Below are positions 47,605 through 57,428 of a DNA stretch of 64,000 bases, piece after piece. Made by a program: the position numbers and the translations under genes. The stretch's first letter is position 1; each line of letters begins with the position of its first letter. Location of the stretch: NCBI GenBank assembly GCA_965209015.1, contig OZ242367.1, forward strand, positions 930,001 through 994,000, in the 5' to 3' direction. This DNA is from Bin80 sp965209015. GTDB taxonomy: Bacteria > Bacteroidota > Rhodothermia > Rhodothermales > Bin80. Under the pieces are notes generated by a model, which saw nothing but the letters and a program-made list of their open reading frames with translations, was not told the DNA's origin and searched no databases.

Positions 47605-50600
47605 GTTTCAATTCCCTGATGAGCGGGGCATAGAGTGCTATCTCTTTTAAAATATTTTTTATACTCTCAACCGATTTTTTATGTTTCAATCCCCTGATGA
47701 GCGGGGCATAGAGTGCTATGCCGAATTATAGGAACTGCATGTAACTCCCTATCCACAAAGTTTCAATCCCCTGATGAGCGGGGCATAGAGTGCTATAGCA
47801 TCATCATTATTCCATCTAGAAACTCATAACCCTAAGTTTCAATCCCCTGATGAGCGGGGCATAGAGTGCTATTCCCAATAATCAACCGCTACGGCATCTG
47901 GATGAGGATCGGTTTCAATCCCCTGATGAGCGGGGCATAGAGTGCTATTAAGGGCTACATGCGCGGTTTGCTTTCGGATGCCAAAACTTGTTTCAATCCC
48001 CTGATGAGCGGGGCATAGAGTGCTATTGCGTATACTTCACAACGATTTCAAAGAAGCAATGTCTGGTTTCAATCCCCTGATGAGCGGGGCATAGAGTGCT
48101 ATTTAGAAAAAACAATAAATTATGTCGACAGATCTTTTCGGGTTTCAATCCCCTGATGAGCGGGGCATAGAGTGCTATATCAACAAAAAAAACTGAGACA
48201 TGAAAATTTCGTTTTTCGCGTTTCAATCCCCTGATGAGCGGGGCATAGAGTGCTATCACTGGGACCTAGCAAACAATCATGGACATACTCGTTGTTTCAA
48301 TCCCCTGATGAGCGGGGCATAGAGTGCTATCGAGATACATGACGGCCCCTTCCCCATCCTGATCCGTCTTGTTTCAATCCCCTGATGAGCGGGGCATAGA
48401 GTGCTATAAATAACCACAAAAAGCATTTTCTATTTCGTATGGATCCAAGTTTCAATCCCCTGATGAGCGGGGCATAGAGTGCTATCAATGTAGACTGGAG
48501 AGGAAGGCTGGACGACAACAATCCGGTTTCAATCCCCTGATGAGCGGGGCATAGAGTGCTATCACCTAACCCTGCAACCGTACTTTCCACCCGCATCCCA
48601 GTTTCAATCCCCTGATGAGCGGGGCATAGAGTGCTATAAAATCTAAGGATAAGGGTATGGTCCCATAGAACGCATTGTTTCAATCCCCTGATGAGCGGGG
48701 CATAGAGTGCTATTTTGTTACAATGTCATACACAATAAGATTTCTTGATCCAACGTTTCAATCCCCTGATGAGCGGGGCATAGAGTGCTATGTATCCCCC
48801 AGTTGAGATGTTCGGCGTTCGTAGCGGTCATGTTTCAATCCCCTGATGAGCGGGGCATAGAGTGCTATGTATCCCCCAGTTGAGATGTTCGGCGTTCGTA
48901 GCGGTCATGTTTCAATCCCCTGATGAGCGGGGCATAGAGTGCTATCACCGTTTAAGCGCTCACGCGCTAGAAACTGTTGATTGGCGTTTCAATCCCCTGA
49001 TGAGCGGGGCATAGAGTGCTATTTAACGCTCTCCAGGCTAAGGTCCTGGAAGAGTATGATTGGGGTTTCAATCCCCTGATGAGCGGGGCATAGAGTGCTA
49101 TGAGCGGGAAAGCCGAGGCAGGAGCCGAGGCCTCAGATGATCCGTTTCAATCCCCTGATGAGCGGGGCATAGAGTGCTATAGTTTATTCAAGGCTTACTT
49201 GGATAACTCATCATCACGTAGTTTCAATCCCCTGATGAGCGGGGCATAGAGTGCTATCAGACTGTATAAGTCTGGCGACGTGTCATGGTACGATGAACGG
49301 TTTCAATCCCCTGATGAGCGGGGCATAGAGTGCTATGTAACCCTAACACCGTTCTCTCCACCCGCATCCCGCTGCAGTTTCAATCCCCTGATGAGCGGGG
49401 CATAGAGTGCTATAATGACTATTCTATTCGAGGCTTGTGGTTATTTTTTACGTTTCAATCCCCTGATGAGCGGGGCATAGAGTGCTATGAGGATGTTCGA
49501 CGCGAAGGGAGAAGCATCGATGAAATGTTTCAATCCCCTGATGAGCGGGGCATAGAGTGCTATAGTGGAGTTTGTAGACGCACGTACGGGAGTTTGTTGT
49601 TGTTTCAATCCCCTGATGAGCGGGGCATAGAGTGCTATCTCAACATGAGGGTTTGCATCACCCTCTCGATTACAGAGGTTTCAATCCCCTGATGAGCGGG
49701 GCATAGAGTGCTATGTTAACAGACCGGCGCACAGCGCCAACGCACAATGACCAAGTTTCAATCCCCTGATGAGCGGGGCATAGAGTGCTATAACCACGAA
49801 AACCGCTTTCAACATTGTATGGATTCAACTGTTTCAATCCCCTGATGAGCGGGGCATAGAGTGCTATACTCATTCCTGCTTCGTGGCGCTGATGGTCCTA
49901 TTTCTGAGGTTTCAATCCCCTGATGAGCGGGGCATAGAGTGCTATCACGCGTTATCGCACGCGGGAGACGAAATAAAACACACCGCGGTTTCAATCCCCT
50001 GATGAGCGGGGCATAGAGTGCTATCGTGCTGGCTGGAGTACCGGCCATATGAGGGGCTTCCCTGTTTCAATCCCCTGATGAGCGGGGCATAGAGTGCTAT
50101 CACAGTTCTCTCCACGAGAATACCGTTACACGTCGAGGTGTTTCAATCCCCTGATGAGCGGGGCATAGAGTGCTATCAAACAGTGTTATCCACGCGCATC
50201 CCACTGCACGTTGAGGTGTTTCAATCCCCTGATGAGCGGGGCATAGAGTGCTATTTGGACGATAACCGTCCAACAAGTGAAATGGATGAGTTTATGTTTC
50301 AATCCCCTGATGAGCGGGGCATAGAGTGCTATCTCGTACCAGGGAAGACGTCCCCAGAGAAGGACGTGACATGTTTCAATCCCCTGATGAGCGGGGCATA
50401 GAGTGCTATTGGGACATTCTGAATCGCACCAAAGGCATACTGCTCTACGTGGAGTTTCAATCCCCTGATGAGCGGGGCATAGAGTGCTATCGTGCGCTTG
50501 ACGAAATGCTCGCAATATTTCACAAGTTAAGTTTCAATCCCCTGATGAGCGGGGCATAGAGTGCTATAGGGAGGACATCAACCGTGAAGGCAGAAGCATC

Positions 50601-51729
50601 GATGAGGTTTCAATCCCCTGATGAGCGGGGCATAGAGTGCTATAAAACAGCAAACGGTTGTAGGCATAGCCACAAGCGGCAGTTTCAATCCCCTGATGAG
50701 CGGGGCATAGAGTGCTATGTAGACGTTAACCTAAACTTTAGAACAATAGAACAATGACAAGTTTCAATCCCCTGATGAGCGGGGCATAGAGTGCTATCGT
50801 TAACTAAATTGTGAGGTTACACAATGACCAAATCCAATGTTTCAATCCCCTGATGAGCGGGGCATAGAGTGCTATCAGATTGCTTCTGAACCTGTCAAAG
50901 ATCCTAAATTCAAGTTTCAATCCCCTGATGAGCGGGGCATAGAGTGCTATAGAAGTAGGAACTTTAACGGAAAGAAATAACTTTCCCGAAGGTTTCAATC
51001 CCCTGATGAGCGGGGCATAGAGTGCTATATATCATGAAGATCATTACTCGTATTCTCGACTACCTTAGGTTTCAATCCCCTGATGAGCGGGGCATAGAGT
51101 GCTATCTGGAAGTCTAAGGGCTACTAGTACTTTTACTTTAAATACGGGTTTCAATCCCCTGATGAGCGGGGCATAGAGTGCTATCAAGGATCAGTACTGA
51201 TCTTTGGTCGATTAGGAGAAGAAGTTTCAATCCCCTGATGAGCGGGGCATAGAGTGCTATCCGTGATTCGCCAAACCGTCTCTGTCCGTCTACCAAGCCT
51301 AAGTTTCAATCCCCTGATGAGCGGGGCATAGAGTGCTATGAGCATCATCACCCTAACTAAATAACCTCAACTAACTACCGTTTCAATCCCCTGATGAGCG
51401 GGGCATAGAGTGCTATCGTTGACTTAGTTAATGCAGTCCAACGTTGGAAAGAAGGTTTCAATCCCCTGATGAGCGGGGCATAGAGTGCTATATGCATGTG
51501 CTGCCATTTGGATGGACAATCTTGTTTCCTCTCCGTTTCAATCCCCTGATGAGCGGGGCATAGAGTGCTATGTACCCGCATCCCACTGCACGTCGAAGTG
51601 CGTCTCTACAGGTTTCAATCCCCTGATGAGCGGGGCATAGAGTGCTATATGTACTCCATCTCCGCTGGTACGCCACCACCAGAGACGTTCACGTTTCAAT
51701 CCCCTGATGAGCGGGGCATAGAGTGCTAT
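47605..51729 (-). CRISPR. CRISPR array, block 2 (54 repeats, 53 spacers)
   Basis: 54 repeats of 37 bp on the plus strand, beginning GTTTCAATCCCC and ending GAGTGCTAT, from 47605 to 51729; only the first has a base change (AATTCCC). Spacers are 37-44 bp. In the transcribed (minus) direction the repeat ends in ATTGAAAC, the standard 8-nt crRNA 5' tag of type III and I-B systems, and the leader is on the right next to cas2. Spacers at 48792-48831 and 48869-48908 are identical. Many others fall into families of synonymous variants (see findings). Frames reading through the array are artefacts. Confidence 0.98.
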
Positions 51730-51857
51730 AGCTAAATGTGTCAAAGGCAATAGAAATTTTGGATTCTCCAGTTTGATATTGAACAAAAAACGAAGGTGAA
51801 GCCATTAGACTAACCATATTTAATGGTAAAATAGTAAATTTGGAACGTCAATACATA
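51730..51857 (-). promoter_or_regulatory. CRISPR leader
   Basis: AT-rich, gene-free sequence directly upstream (minus strand) of the newest repeat and downstream of cas2. The position and repeat orientation identify it as leader. No specific IHF-like site is claimed. Confidence 0.6.
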
Positions 51858-51890
51858 CAAAAAGTGCCCTGAGATCCTAAAAATTCAGGG
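51858..51890 (-). terminator. Terminator of the cas operon
   Basis: On the minus strand CCCTGA (51890-51885) and TCAGGG (51872-51867) form a hairpin followed closely by a run of five T (51863-51859). A second hairpin AACACAAA-aatca-TTTGTGTT lies at 51893-51913. They would end cas1-cas2 transcription before the leader. Confidence 0.45.
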
Positions 51891-52049
51891 GAAACACAAA
51901 AATCATTTGTGTTCAAGTGAATCTAGATGTTAGGAAGTGTATTACAAAGACAGGTGACTTGATAATCAAGAGAAAAATATTGAAATTTCAATACCTTACA
52001 ATCGTAACCACATACACTTTTTGATCTCCATATGGTTACGAACAAGTCA

Positions 52050-52337
52050 TTAGACGACAAAAACATGTTCGCTACCAATGTCAGAAACTCCTTCCTGAAT
52101 ACCAAGATATATTCTTTTTGATTCACAATTACTGCACATGAAGTATACGGCTACTTTATCCTCATTCAAGTCAATGAACTGTTTCACTTGGTTAAGGCAA
52201 TGTTCAAGGATAGAGTGACTCACAACTAATTCAAAAACGCTATTTTGAACACGATCTCCGAGGGAGTCCAGATAATCTGACACTTTGCGTCTGCGGGAGT
52301 CACAGGATATATCGTACGCAATGGCGTATCTCGGCAT
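52050..52337 (-). CDS. cas2: CRISPR-associated endonuclease Cas2
   Basis: A 95-aa ferredoxin-fold protein that bridges two Cas1 dimers in the spacer-integration complex. AIAYDISCDSRRRKVSDYL carries the conserved Asp after the first strand; SVFELVV is the second strand. I start it at ATG 52337, two bases after the cas1 stop; a TTG at 52343 would overlap cas1. Last gene of the operon before the leader. Confidence 0.95.
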   Translation of the reverse strand: MPRYAIAYDISCDSRRRKVSDYLDSLGDRVQNSVFELVVSHSILEHCLNQVKQFIDLNEDKVAVYFMCSNCESKRIYLGIQEGVSDIGSEHVFVV

Positions 52338-52339
52338 TA

Positions 52340-53386
52340 TCAATGAGTATAAACCTCTCCAAGACGCAAAGATCGGTACTTGTGTTTACCCCGCAAATGT
52401 GCAGCCAAGCGGCTTACTTGGTGTCGAATTAATGCTTCAAGTGAAAATTCACTCTTGAGACCAGTTAAGGGCTTATCTAACATTGCTTCCCATCCACGAA
52501 AGAAAACACGCATACCCTTGCGAGTCAGCCTGATACCCCCTCTTTCCAAATCGTCCTCAAAGTGCTCCATGCGAAGCTGTTTTAAGTTGCACATACGAAG
52601 CACGAAACGATCCACAACTGGTGCACGCAATTCTTCTAGTAGATCAAGGGCCAAACTTGGACGACCAGACCTGCGCTGATGCATGAATCCTACATACGGA
52701 TCAAAATTCTGGGCTTCAACTGTACTTGCCAAGGTATTGGCCAATATTACATATCCCAAGGATAAGAGAGCGTTCGCCGGATCGGGAGGAGGTCGGCGTT
52801 CTCGTCCGTTGAAGGGGATATCTCCATCAAATCCAACTTTTAGACCTCTGAAATATGTTCGTGCAGCGGTTCCCTCATATCCTAATAATGATGCATGTTC
52901 ACTCGCCTCTGATATTTGTGATCGTAAATTTTTCAATTGATTTATTGAATTGCCAAGTTCTGGATGATTGGTACGATTTGACCGAATAGCTGACAATACT
53001 GAAATAGAATTATGAATTTTTCCAGCTACGAACTCCTTCGCCAACGCTAGTGCGCTGTCAGTATCAGTTGCTACTGAATACTGTTTGAGACGCAGATCTG
53101 CGGTACGTGAAAGTTCAGGCACCATTCGACCCAAATAATCTCCATTCCGCTTAAACCACGCTACGGGAATTCCTTGCTCAAGGCAAAAACGCATTGCATG
53201 GCTTGTCATGTGAACCCGCCCGACAATTGCGATGAGCTCAATTCGATGAGGCTCTACTTCAATCAACTCGCGCGTTTTGGTGGGTAATGGTCCGCTACCG
53301 TCAGGATCTTTGGATACCGTTACAACGATGGATCCAGTGGAGAATCTTATCGTGGCGCCGGGTTCGGTTATGTATAGCGTTGGCAC
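52340..53386 (-). CDS. cas1: CRISPR integrase Cas1
   Basis: A 348-aa metal-dependent integrase for spacer acquisition. Catalytic residues: Glu in LLGYEGTAARTYF near 171, His in YVGFMHQRRSGRPSL near 236, and acidic LALDLLEEL just after. There is no reverse transcriptase or Cas6 fusion. Preceded by the effector gene with a 4-nt gap. Since adaptation genes and interference genes share one operon, this type III-B locus should be able to acquire its own spacers. Confidence 0.97.
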   Translation of the reverse strand: MPTLYITEPGATIRFSTGSIVVTVSKDPDGSGPLPTKTRELIEVEPHRIELIAIVGRVHMTSHAMRFCLEQGIPVAWFKRNGDYLGRMVPELSRTADLRLKQYSVATDTDSALALAKEFVAGKIHNSISVLSAIRSNRTNHPELGNSINQLKNLRSQISEASEHASLLGYEGTAARTYFRGLKVGFDGDIPFNGRERRPPPDPANALLSLGYVILANTLASTVEAQNFDPYVGFMHQRRSGRPSLALDLLEELRAPVVDRFVLRMCNLKQLRMEHFEDDLERGGIRLTRKGMRVFFRGWEAMLDKPLTGLKSEFSLEALIRHQVSRLAAHLRGKHKYRSLRLGEVYTH

Positions 53387-53390
53387 GTTA

Positions 53391-54725
53391 CTATGATGGA
53401 TTGAAATTTATACTTCTGGCCATATTGAGATAGTCTCCGGCTTCAGGAAAATCATTGAGCAAGAAATTTTCTAAGTCATCCATTGAAGCTCGTAGATTCT
53501 GAATCTGCTCGGTGCTGGCCGCCGAGAACCCATGAATTAATAAGCTGTGATTACGGTTCTTTTCTAAGAAGCAGCCTCTTTTCTTGCCCAGATTGATAAG
53601 ATTTATCCCCCTTGGGTCTTTCAAAAACTTAAGAAATCGGGCAACTTGAAGTCGACCTGCGGTGGCAAATAATTGTTTCTTAACCTTACGTCTACCTAAT
53701 ACGGCCGATCTTTCATCCTTGAGATAATTCTCAAACTCTAAGATTTTATCATCGTCTTCGGGTAACTGTCCACTATCATAACCGTTCTGGAATAGGCAGT
53801 ATTGGCCAAGCAGTTCAAGAACACGATAACTTCGAACGTACGCGTCTTCATACAGCCCATCTCGTTGACGGCGCTCTGCATTAGCCAACATATCACATGC
53901 TAATTTCTGAACGTAAATTGCTGCTTTTGGCGCGTCTTGCCGATCAATATCTTGTGCTAAAGCTTTAAGCCAAATGCGAATGTCTAATTTCGGAACAAAG
54001 GTACCATTATCTAATAAGTTCTGGTTGTCATTCCACTGACTGATCGCATCCTTATAATCGAATCGATCCCAAGCACTATAGACCTTGGCAGCAGTATGAA
54101 TGCCTTGCAACATTTTCCCCATTGTGTTCAGATACTCGTTGGTTTCATGGGGCTTATAACCTTTGAGGAGAACACATACAGATTCAAAACTACCTCTGAG
54201 CATTAGGCGTTCTGTCTGATTGAGCAATCGCCTAGTATTGACCAACTCGGTAGTCACTTCTTCAATTTTTTCCGAACCAGGCTCAACCATACCTCGCTGG
54301 TCACGGGAATTTCCAGAAACATATCGAACATTAGATATCTCTCTTGAAACCCCCACCATTAGCAGTGCAGCACTCATTGCCTTGGTGCCGCGGGTAAAAT
54401 CTAACGTGATATCAACTTTGTCAAACCCCTGATTAATTAGATCTTCAAGAACACAATCAAAATGACCGTAGCATTCGTCCACATTGGTTTCCAGCCCAGA
54501 AGCCCCTAAGGGTTTGCACATGATGGTCGCACCACCTCCAATATCTTGAATGAGATGCTCAGCATTGGCTGTCGTTTCCTGAGATGGGAGCAGAACAACT
54601 TTGTTCCAGGTGCCCTTATTTATACTCTTCATAAGAGGCTGAAATAAAGACTTCTCCAAATTCTTTTTATCCCCCGTACCAACTGTAAGGACCAAAGCTT
54701 TCCTTCTGGTTAGTTGTGACTCCAT
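53391..54725 (-). CDS. CARF-domain effector (TIGR02710/Csm6-like), probable cOA-activated RNase
   Basis: A 444-aa protein. The N-terminus KALVLTVGTGDKKNLEKSL is a CARF-type Rossmann strand-loop. DITLDFTRGTKAMSAALLMVG near 105-125 is the second CARF signature. The C-terminal third is helical and contains RNHSLLIHG near 393, which fits a HEPN Rx4-6H ribonuclease motif. This pattern fits the TIGR02710 family of type III accessory proteins, activated by cyclic oligoadenylate from Cas10. Sits between the Cmr genes and cas1 in the same operon. Exact cOA ring size and nuclease specificity cannot be read. Confidence 0.75.
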   Translation of the reverse strand: MESQLTRRKALVLTVGTGDKKNLEKSLFQPLMKSINKGTWNKVVLLPSQETTANAEHLIQDIGGGATIMCKPLGASGLETNVDECYGHFDCVLEDLINQGFDKVDITLDFTRGTKAMSAALLMVGVSREISNVRYVSGNSRDQRGMVEPGSEKIEEVTTELVNTRRLLNQTERLMLRGSFESVCVLLKGYKPHETNEYLNTMGKMLQGIHTAAKVYSAWDRFDYKDAISQWNDNQNLLDNGTFVPKLDIRIWLKALAQDIDRQDAPKAAIYVQKLACDMLANAERRQRDGLYEDAYVRSYRVLELLGQYCLFQNGYDSGQLPEDDDKILEFENYLKDERSAVLGRRKVKKQLFATAGRLQVARFLKFLKDPRGINLINLGKKRGCFLEKNRNHSLLIHGFSAASTEQIQNLRASMDDLENFLLNDFPEAGDYLNMARSINFNPS

Positions 54726-54741
54726 GTTTATGATGATAATA

Positions 54742-56991
54742 CTACCTTCGCTTGGTTCGTCCCTTTTTCCTTGGTAACGGCTCCCATCGGAAGGCCATTA
54801 ATTTGATATTTACGGATGCAACGATGAGCTCCACTTCTTGGCCGACGGTGGCATCTGGAAGAGCATTTTGGGGATCATGCATGTTTCCTTCAAGTCCGCT
54901 GTCTATATGCTTGGCTATCCAGTCACCGTTCTTCGTCTTTTTGTCAAGTAAGATAGCTTTAACACGGTCGCCTGGAGAGGGAAGTTTGCTGGTAGAACGA
55001 GTTCCCGATGTTTCAGGAGTTGAATGGTGTCTAACCGACTTAGAATCTCTTTGGAAATGTTGCGAAGATGAACTAGGTCTAGAAACATGACGGGTATTTC
55101 TTGACTCACTGCTCAACTCTTTTTCAGCGAAAGATCTCAAATCAGTGAGAACATCCTTACTTTCAATCAACTTACTGCTCGGAAATCCAATCAGACGAAT
55201 CTTTAAATCGTTTTTATCACCGAGATTATCTCGTGAAAGACTCCAATGAGAAGGCGATGCGTGGCGTCCAGTATACTTACTCTTGGGGCGTGGTGTCCCA
55301 AGATTTCCGCGATCTGTACCTTCCCCTTTCAACTTCGCAGCAAATTGTTGAAGTAACTTACCAACAAAATGAACTGCCTGAATAGGATCATTTGTACCAA
55401 CGGGTTGGCCTTCCATAATGATGGCATTTTCCAGTGAAGGTGCAGGAACGGATCCTCGGGAAGTCAATGAACAGATTTGTCGTAGATTATTTCCGATATC
55501 TTTGCAATCTTCAAGAGATGTAACACCATCAATTTCTAAATCAGCAAAAGAGCCAAACCCCTTCCGGGATCTTGATCCAGCACCGCCGAATTGAGTTAAG
55601 AGCCAGAGGGTAGCCGCAACTTGCTGATGAATGATCTCAGATGGCAACTGAACTGTATTGCCCTTAGTTTGGTAGTATCCACTCCGAGTAGTCACATGTA
55701 ACTGCCATACACTCCCTTCTGGCTGATACCAACGTGAGCTATCCTTCTCATCCATTCCATACGATGCATAGGCTAAGCCGAGCGTTTGTCGGCGGTGCCT
55801 ACCCCTATGGCCTTGATTCTCAGAGAGCCAACGGAAATTGATTTTCTTGAAAAGTTCTGGTTCCGGTGAACTCAGATTTTGTAGGTGTATACGAACCGGA
55901 CTTCCGGTATCTGTATCTCCCCAGATAGCAGACTCCAATTTTCTCAGCGTCTTCAAGTTAACATGCGCAGTGTGCATTGTACGCCACCACCAACGAAGAA
56001 GGCCGCGAAGCGTAGCAGGTCGAAGATCACAGTCCTGTGCCTTCTGATTTGCTCCAGCTAAAAACGCCATAGAAATCAACTCCAGTTTGTACTGTTTACG
56101 AATAATCTGTGGACTTTCCTGCACAGGAACGGGTTCCTTAGCCAAGAACCGACCATACCCAGCGGCGGTCTTTGCACCCGCTCCTTCTGCTGACAAGGCA
56201 TCCCGAAGCCAGTTGATCCCATTCTCAACTAAGGAGTTTGGTTGGCGTTTGCGGTCAGAAACTGCAAACTGAAACTCTATTCCATCACTGACCACAGGAA
56301 AATATACAGGAATTGGATCTTCGGTATCATCGGGCGGGGATTCCCCCTGATAATATTTGCTGTGATGGCTGTTCGTGATGTCTACTTCAATAGGGGGCCA
56401 TTCAGAAGGCCAAGCATCATGGAAAATTAAACGACCAGCAGCGGAGGAGTTTTGCACTGAAATTTCCGAAGGACGCCAGCCAGATTGCTCCGTTCTTTTT
56501 TTGTATATCTCCGAGTTTGGAGTATAGCCGAATGCTTCTCCAATCTGACGCCATGCTAATTCCTGATCAGGTTGAGTTGGTGCCCAAACGGTCTCGGCCC
56601 AGGCACGAGCTAAGCCCTTTAATCCGCTACCAGGCAGGTAAACAAAACCATAGATTGGATGCAGGGCAATCCCTGCATTTTCCAATGCTCCGGGATGAGA
56701 TAAGTGTAATGTAAGGGCACCGTGTGTACACATTAAGAGCTTACGAGCACCTACCGAGTATAGCATCTGCTCTCGGCGTACGTTCAATGTATCCAATAGA
56801 CTCTTATTGCCAGAAGATTCACTCAACTTTTTCAATACGTTGCGCTGAAACTCCATTAGTGTCTCTGGATTCCCCTCGGGAAATTCAGAGAACTTATCAA
56901 GCATCAAGCCTGCATGAAATTGACGCTGGCGATCAGATTCTTTCACCATACAGTACGTCCCATGAGGGATCGTAGGTCCGTCTGGAATCAT
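54742..56991 (-). CDS. Cmr6-Cmr1 fusion protein (two RAMP/Cas7-like parts plus C-terminal OB-like tail)
   Basis: A ~749-aa natural fusion. Residues ~1-300 are Cmr6: HPIYGFVYLPGSGLKGLARA is the Cas7-type RAMP motif and AGAKTAAGYGRF the glycine-rich loop. Then Cmr1 begins near 315, with LRPATLRGLLRWWWRTM as its hallmark and GAGSRSRKGFGSF as its G-rich loop. After a Ser/Arg-rich linker near 640-675, the last ~80 residues (GDRVKAILLDKKTKNGDW to LIVASVNIKLMAFRW) look like an OB-fold nucleic-acid-binding strand set, ending in a basic KKGRTKRR. No separate cmr1 or cmr6 exists here. ATG 56991 is preferred since it follows the cmr5 stop; the frame is open to 57042. Confidence 0.85.
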   Translation of the reverse strand: MIPDGPTIPHGTYCMVKESDRQRQFHAGLMLDKFSEFPEGNPETLMEFQRNVLKKLSESSGNKSLLDTLNVRREQMLYSVGARKLLMCTHGALTLHLSHPGALENAGIALHPIYGFVYLPGSGLKGLARAWAETVWAPTQPDQELAWRQIGEAFGYTPNSEIYKKRTEQSGWRPSEISVQNSSAAGRLIFHDAWPSEWPPIEVDITNSHHSKYYQGESPPDDTEDPIPVYFPVVSDGIEFQFAVSDRKRQPNSLVENGINWLRDALSAEGAGAKTAAGYGRFLAKEPVPVQESPQIIRKQYKLELISMAFLAGANQKAQDCDLRPATLRGLLRWWWRTMHTAHVNLKTLRKLESAIWGDTDTGSPVRIHLQNLSSPEPELFKKINFRWLSENQGHRGRHRRQTLGLAYASYGMDEKDSSRWYQPEGSVWQLHVTTRSGYYQTKGNTVQLPSEIIHQQVAATLWLLTQFGGAGSRSRKGFGSFADLEIDGVTSLEDCKDIGNNLRQICSLTSRGSVPAPSLENAIIMEGQPVGTNDPIQAVHFVGKLLQQFAAKLKGEGTDRGNLGTPRPKSKYTGRHASPSHWSLSRDNLGDKNDLKIRLIGFPSSKLIESKDVLTDLRSFAEKELSSESRNTRHVSRPSSSSQHFQRDSKSVRHHSTPETSGTRSTSKLPSPGDRVKAILLDKKTKNGDWIAKHIDSGLEGNMHDPQNALPDATVGQEVELIVASVNIKLMAFRWEPLPRKKGRTKRR

Positions 56992-56998
56992 GGCTTCT

Positions 56999-57421
56999 TT
57001 AGTCTGATTCATTGACGTCGTCATCTTTAAATTCGGCTTCACAGAATCGCGTTAACCACTGAAGATAGAGTAAAGCTTCTTCCGTCGCTTGGCGGAGAAA
57101 ATTGGCATCACTTTCAATAATCGCCAACAGTAATGCAGAGCAATCTGTCGAATCCTTGGGTCGCGGGGCAAGTTTCCGCTCTTTGAGAAGCCAGTCTCCG
57201 AGTGCAATCAGCAAACGGCTACGATGATCTTTTTCTATGTCACATACGGATGATTTTGCATAGACGAATCGGAGTGCTTGCCCGAGACCAGCAGTACGGA
57301 TGCGGATTGGTAAGCGTTTGACTTCTGCTGCAAAATCTTTGGATGCTTTATGATTGCGAGTGGCTTCCACAATACCCCAAGCATGCCGTGCTCGTAGCTG
57401 ATCAAGCGTAACGTTTATCAT
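56999..57421 (-). CDS. cmr5: Cmr5 (Cas11) small subunit
   Basis: A 140-aa helical protein. LPIRIRTAGLGQALRFVYAK near 37-56 is the Cmr5 hallmark. It forms the inner filament of the Cmr effector complex beside Cmr4. A 7-nt gap separates it from cmr4. Confidence 0.92.
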   Translation of the reverse strand: MINVTLDQLRARHAWGIVEATRNHKASKDFAAEVKRLPIRIRTAGLGQALRFVYAKSSVCDIEKDHRSRLLIALGDWLLKERKLAPRPKDSTDCSALLLAIIESDANFLRQATEEALLYLQWLTRFCEAEFKDDDVNESD

Positions 57422-57428
57422 GGAATTA

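Noticed and set aside
48023..51786. Many frames through the array with repeated STLCPAHQGIET, IALYAPLIRGLK or FQSPDERGIEC
   Set aside because: They are translations of the CRISPR repeat itself in different frames; not genes. The spacer-encoded parts are useful only as clues to targets.
52340..53386. Possible reverse transcriptase-Cas1 fusion, which would explain RNA-derived spacers
   Set aside because: Cas1 is 348 aa with only the Cas1 fold; no YADD-type motif or RT gene is seen in the cas operon or anywhere in the window.
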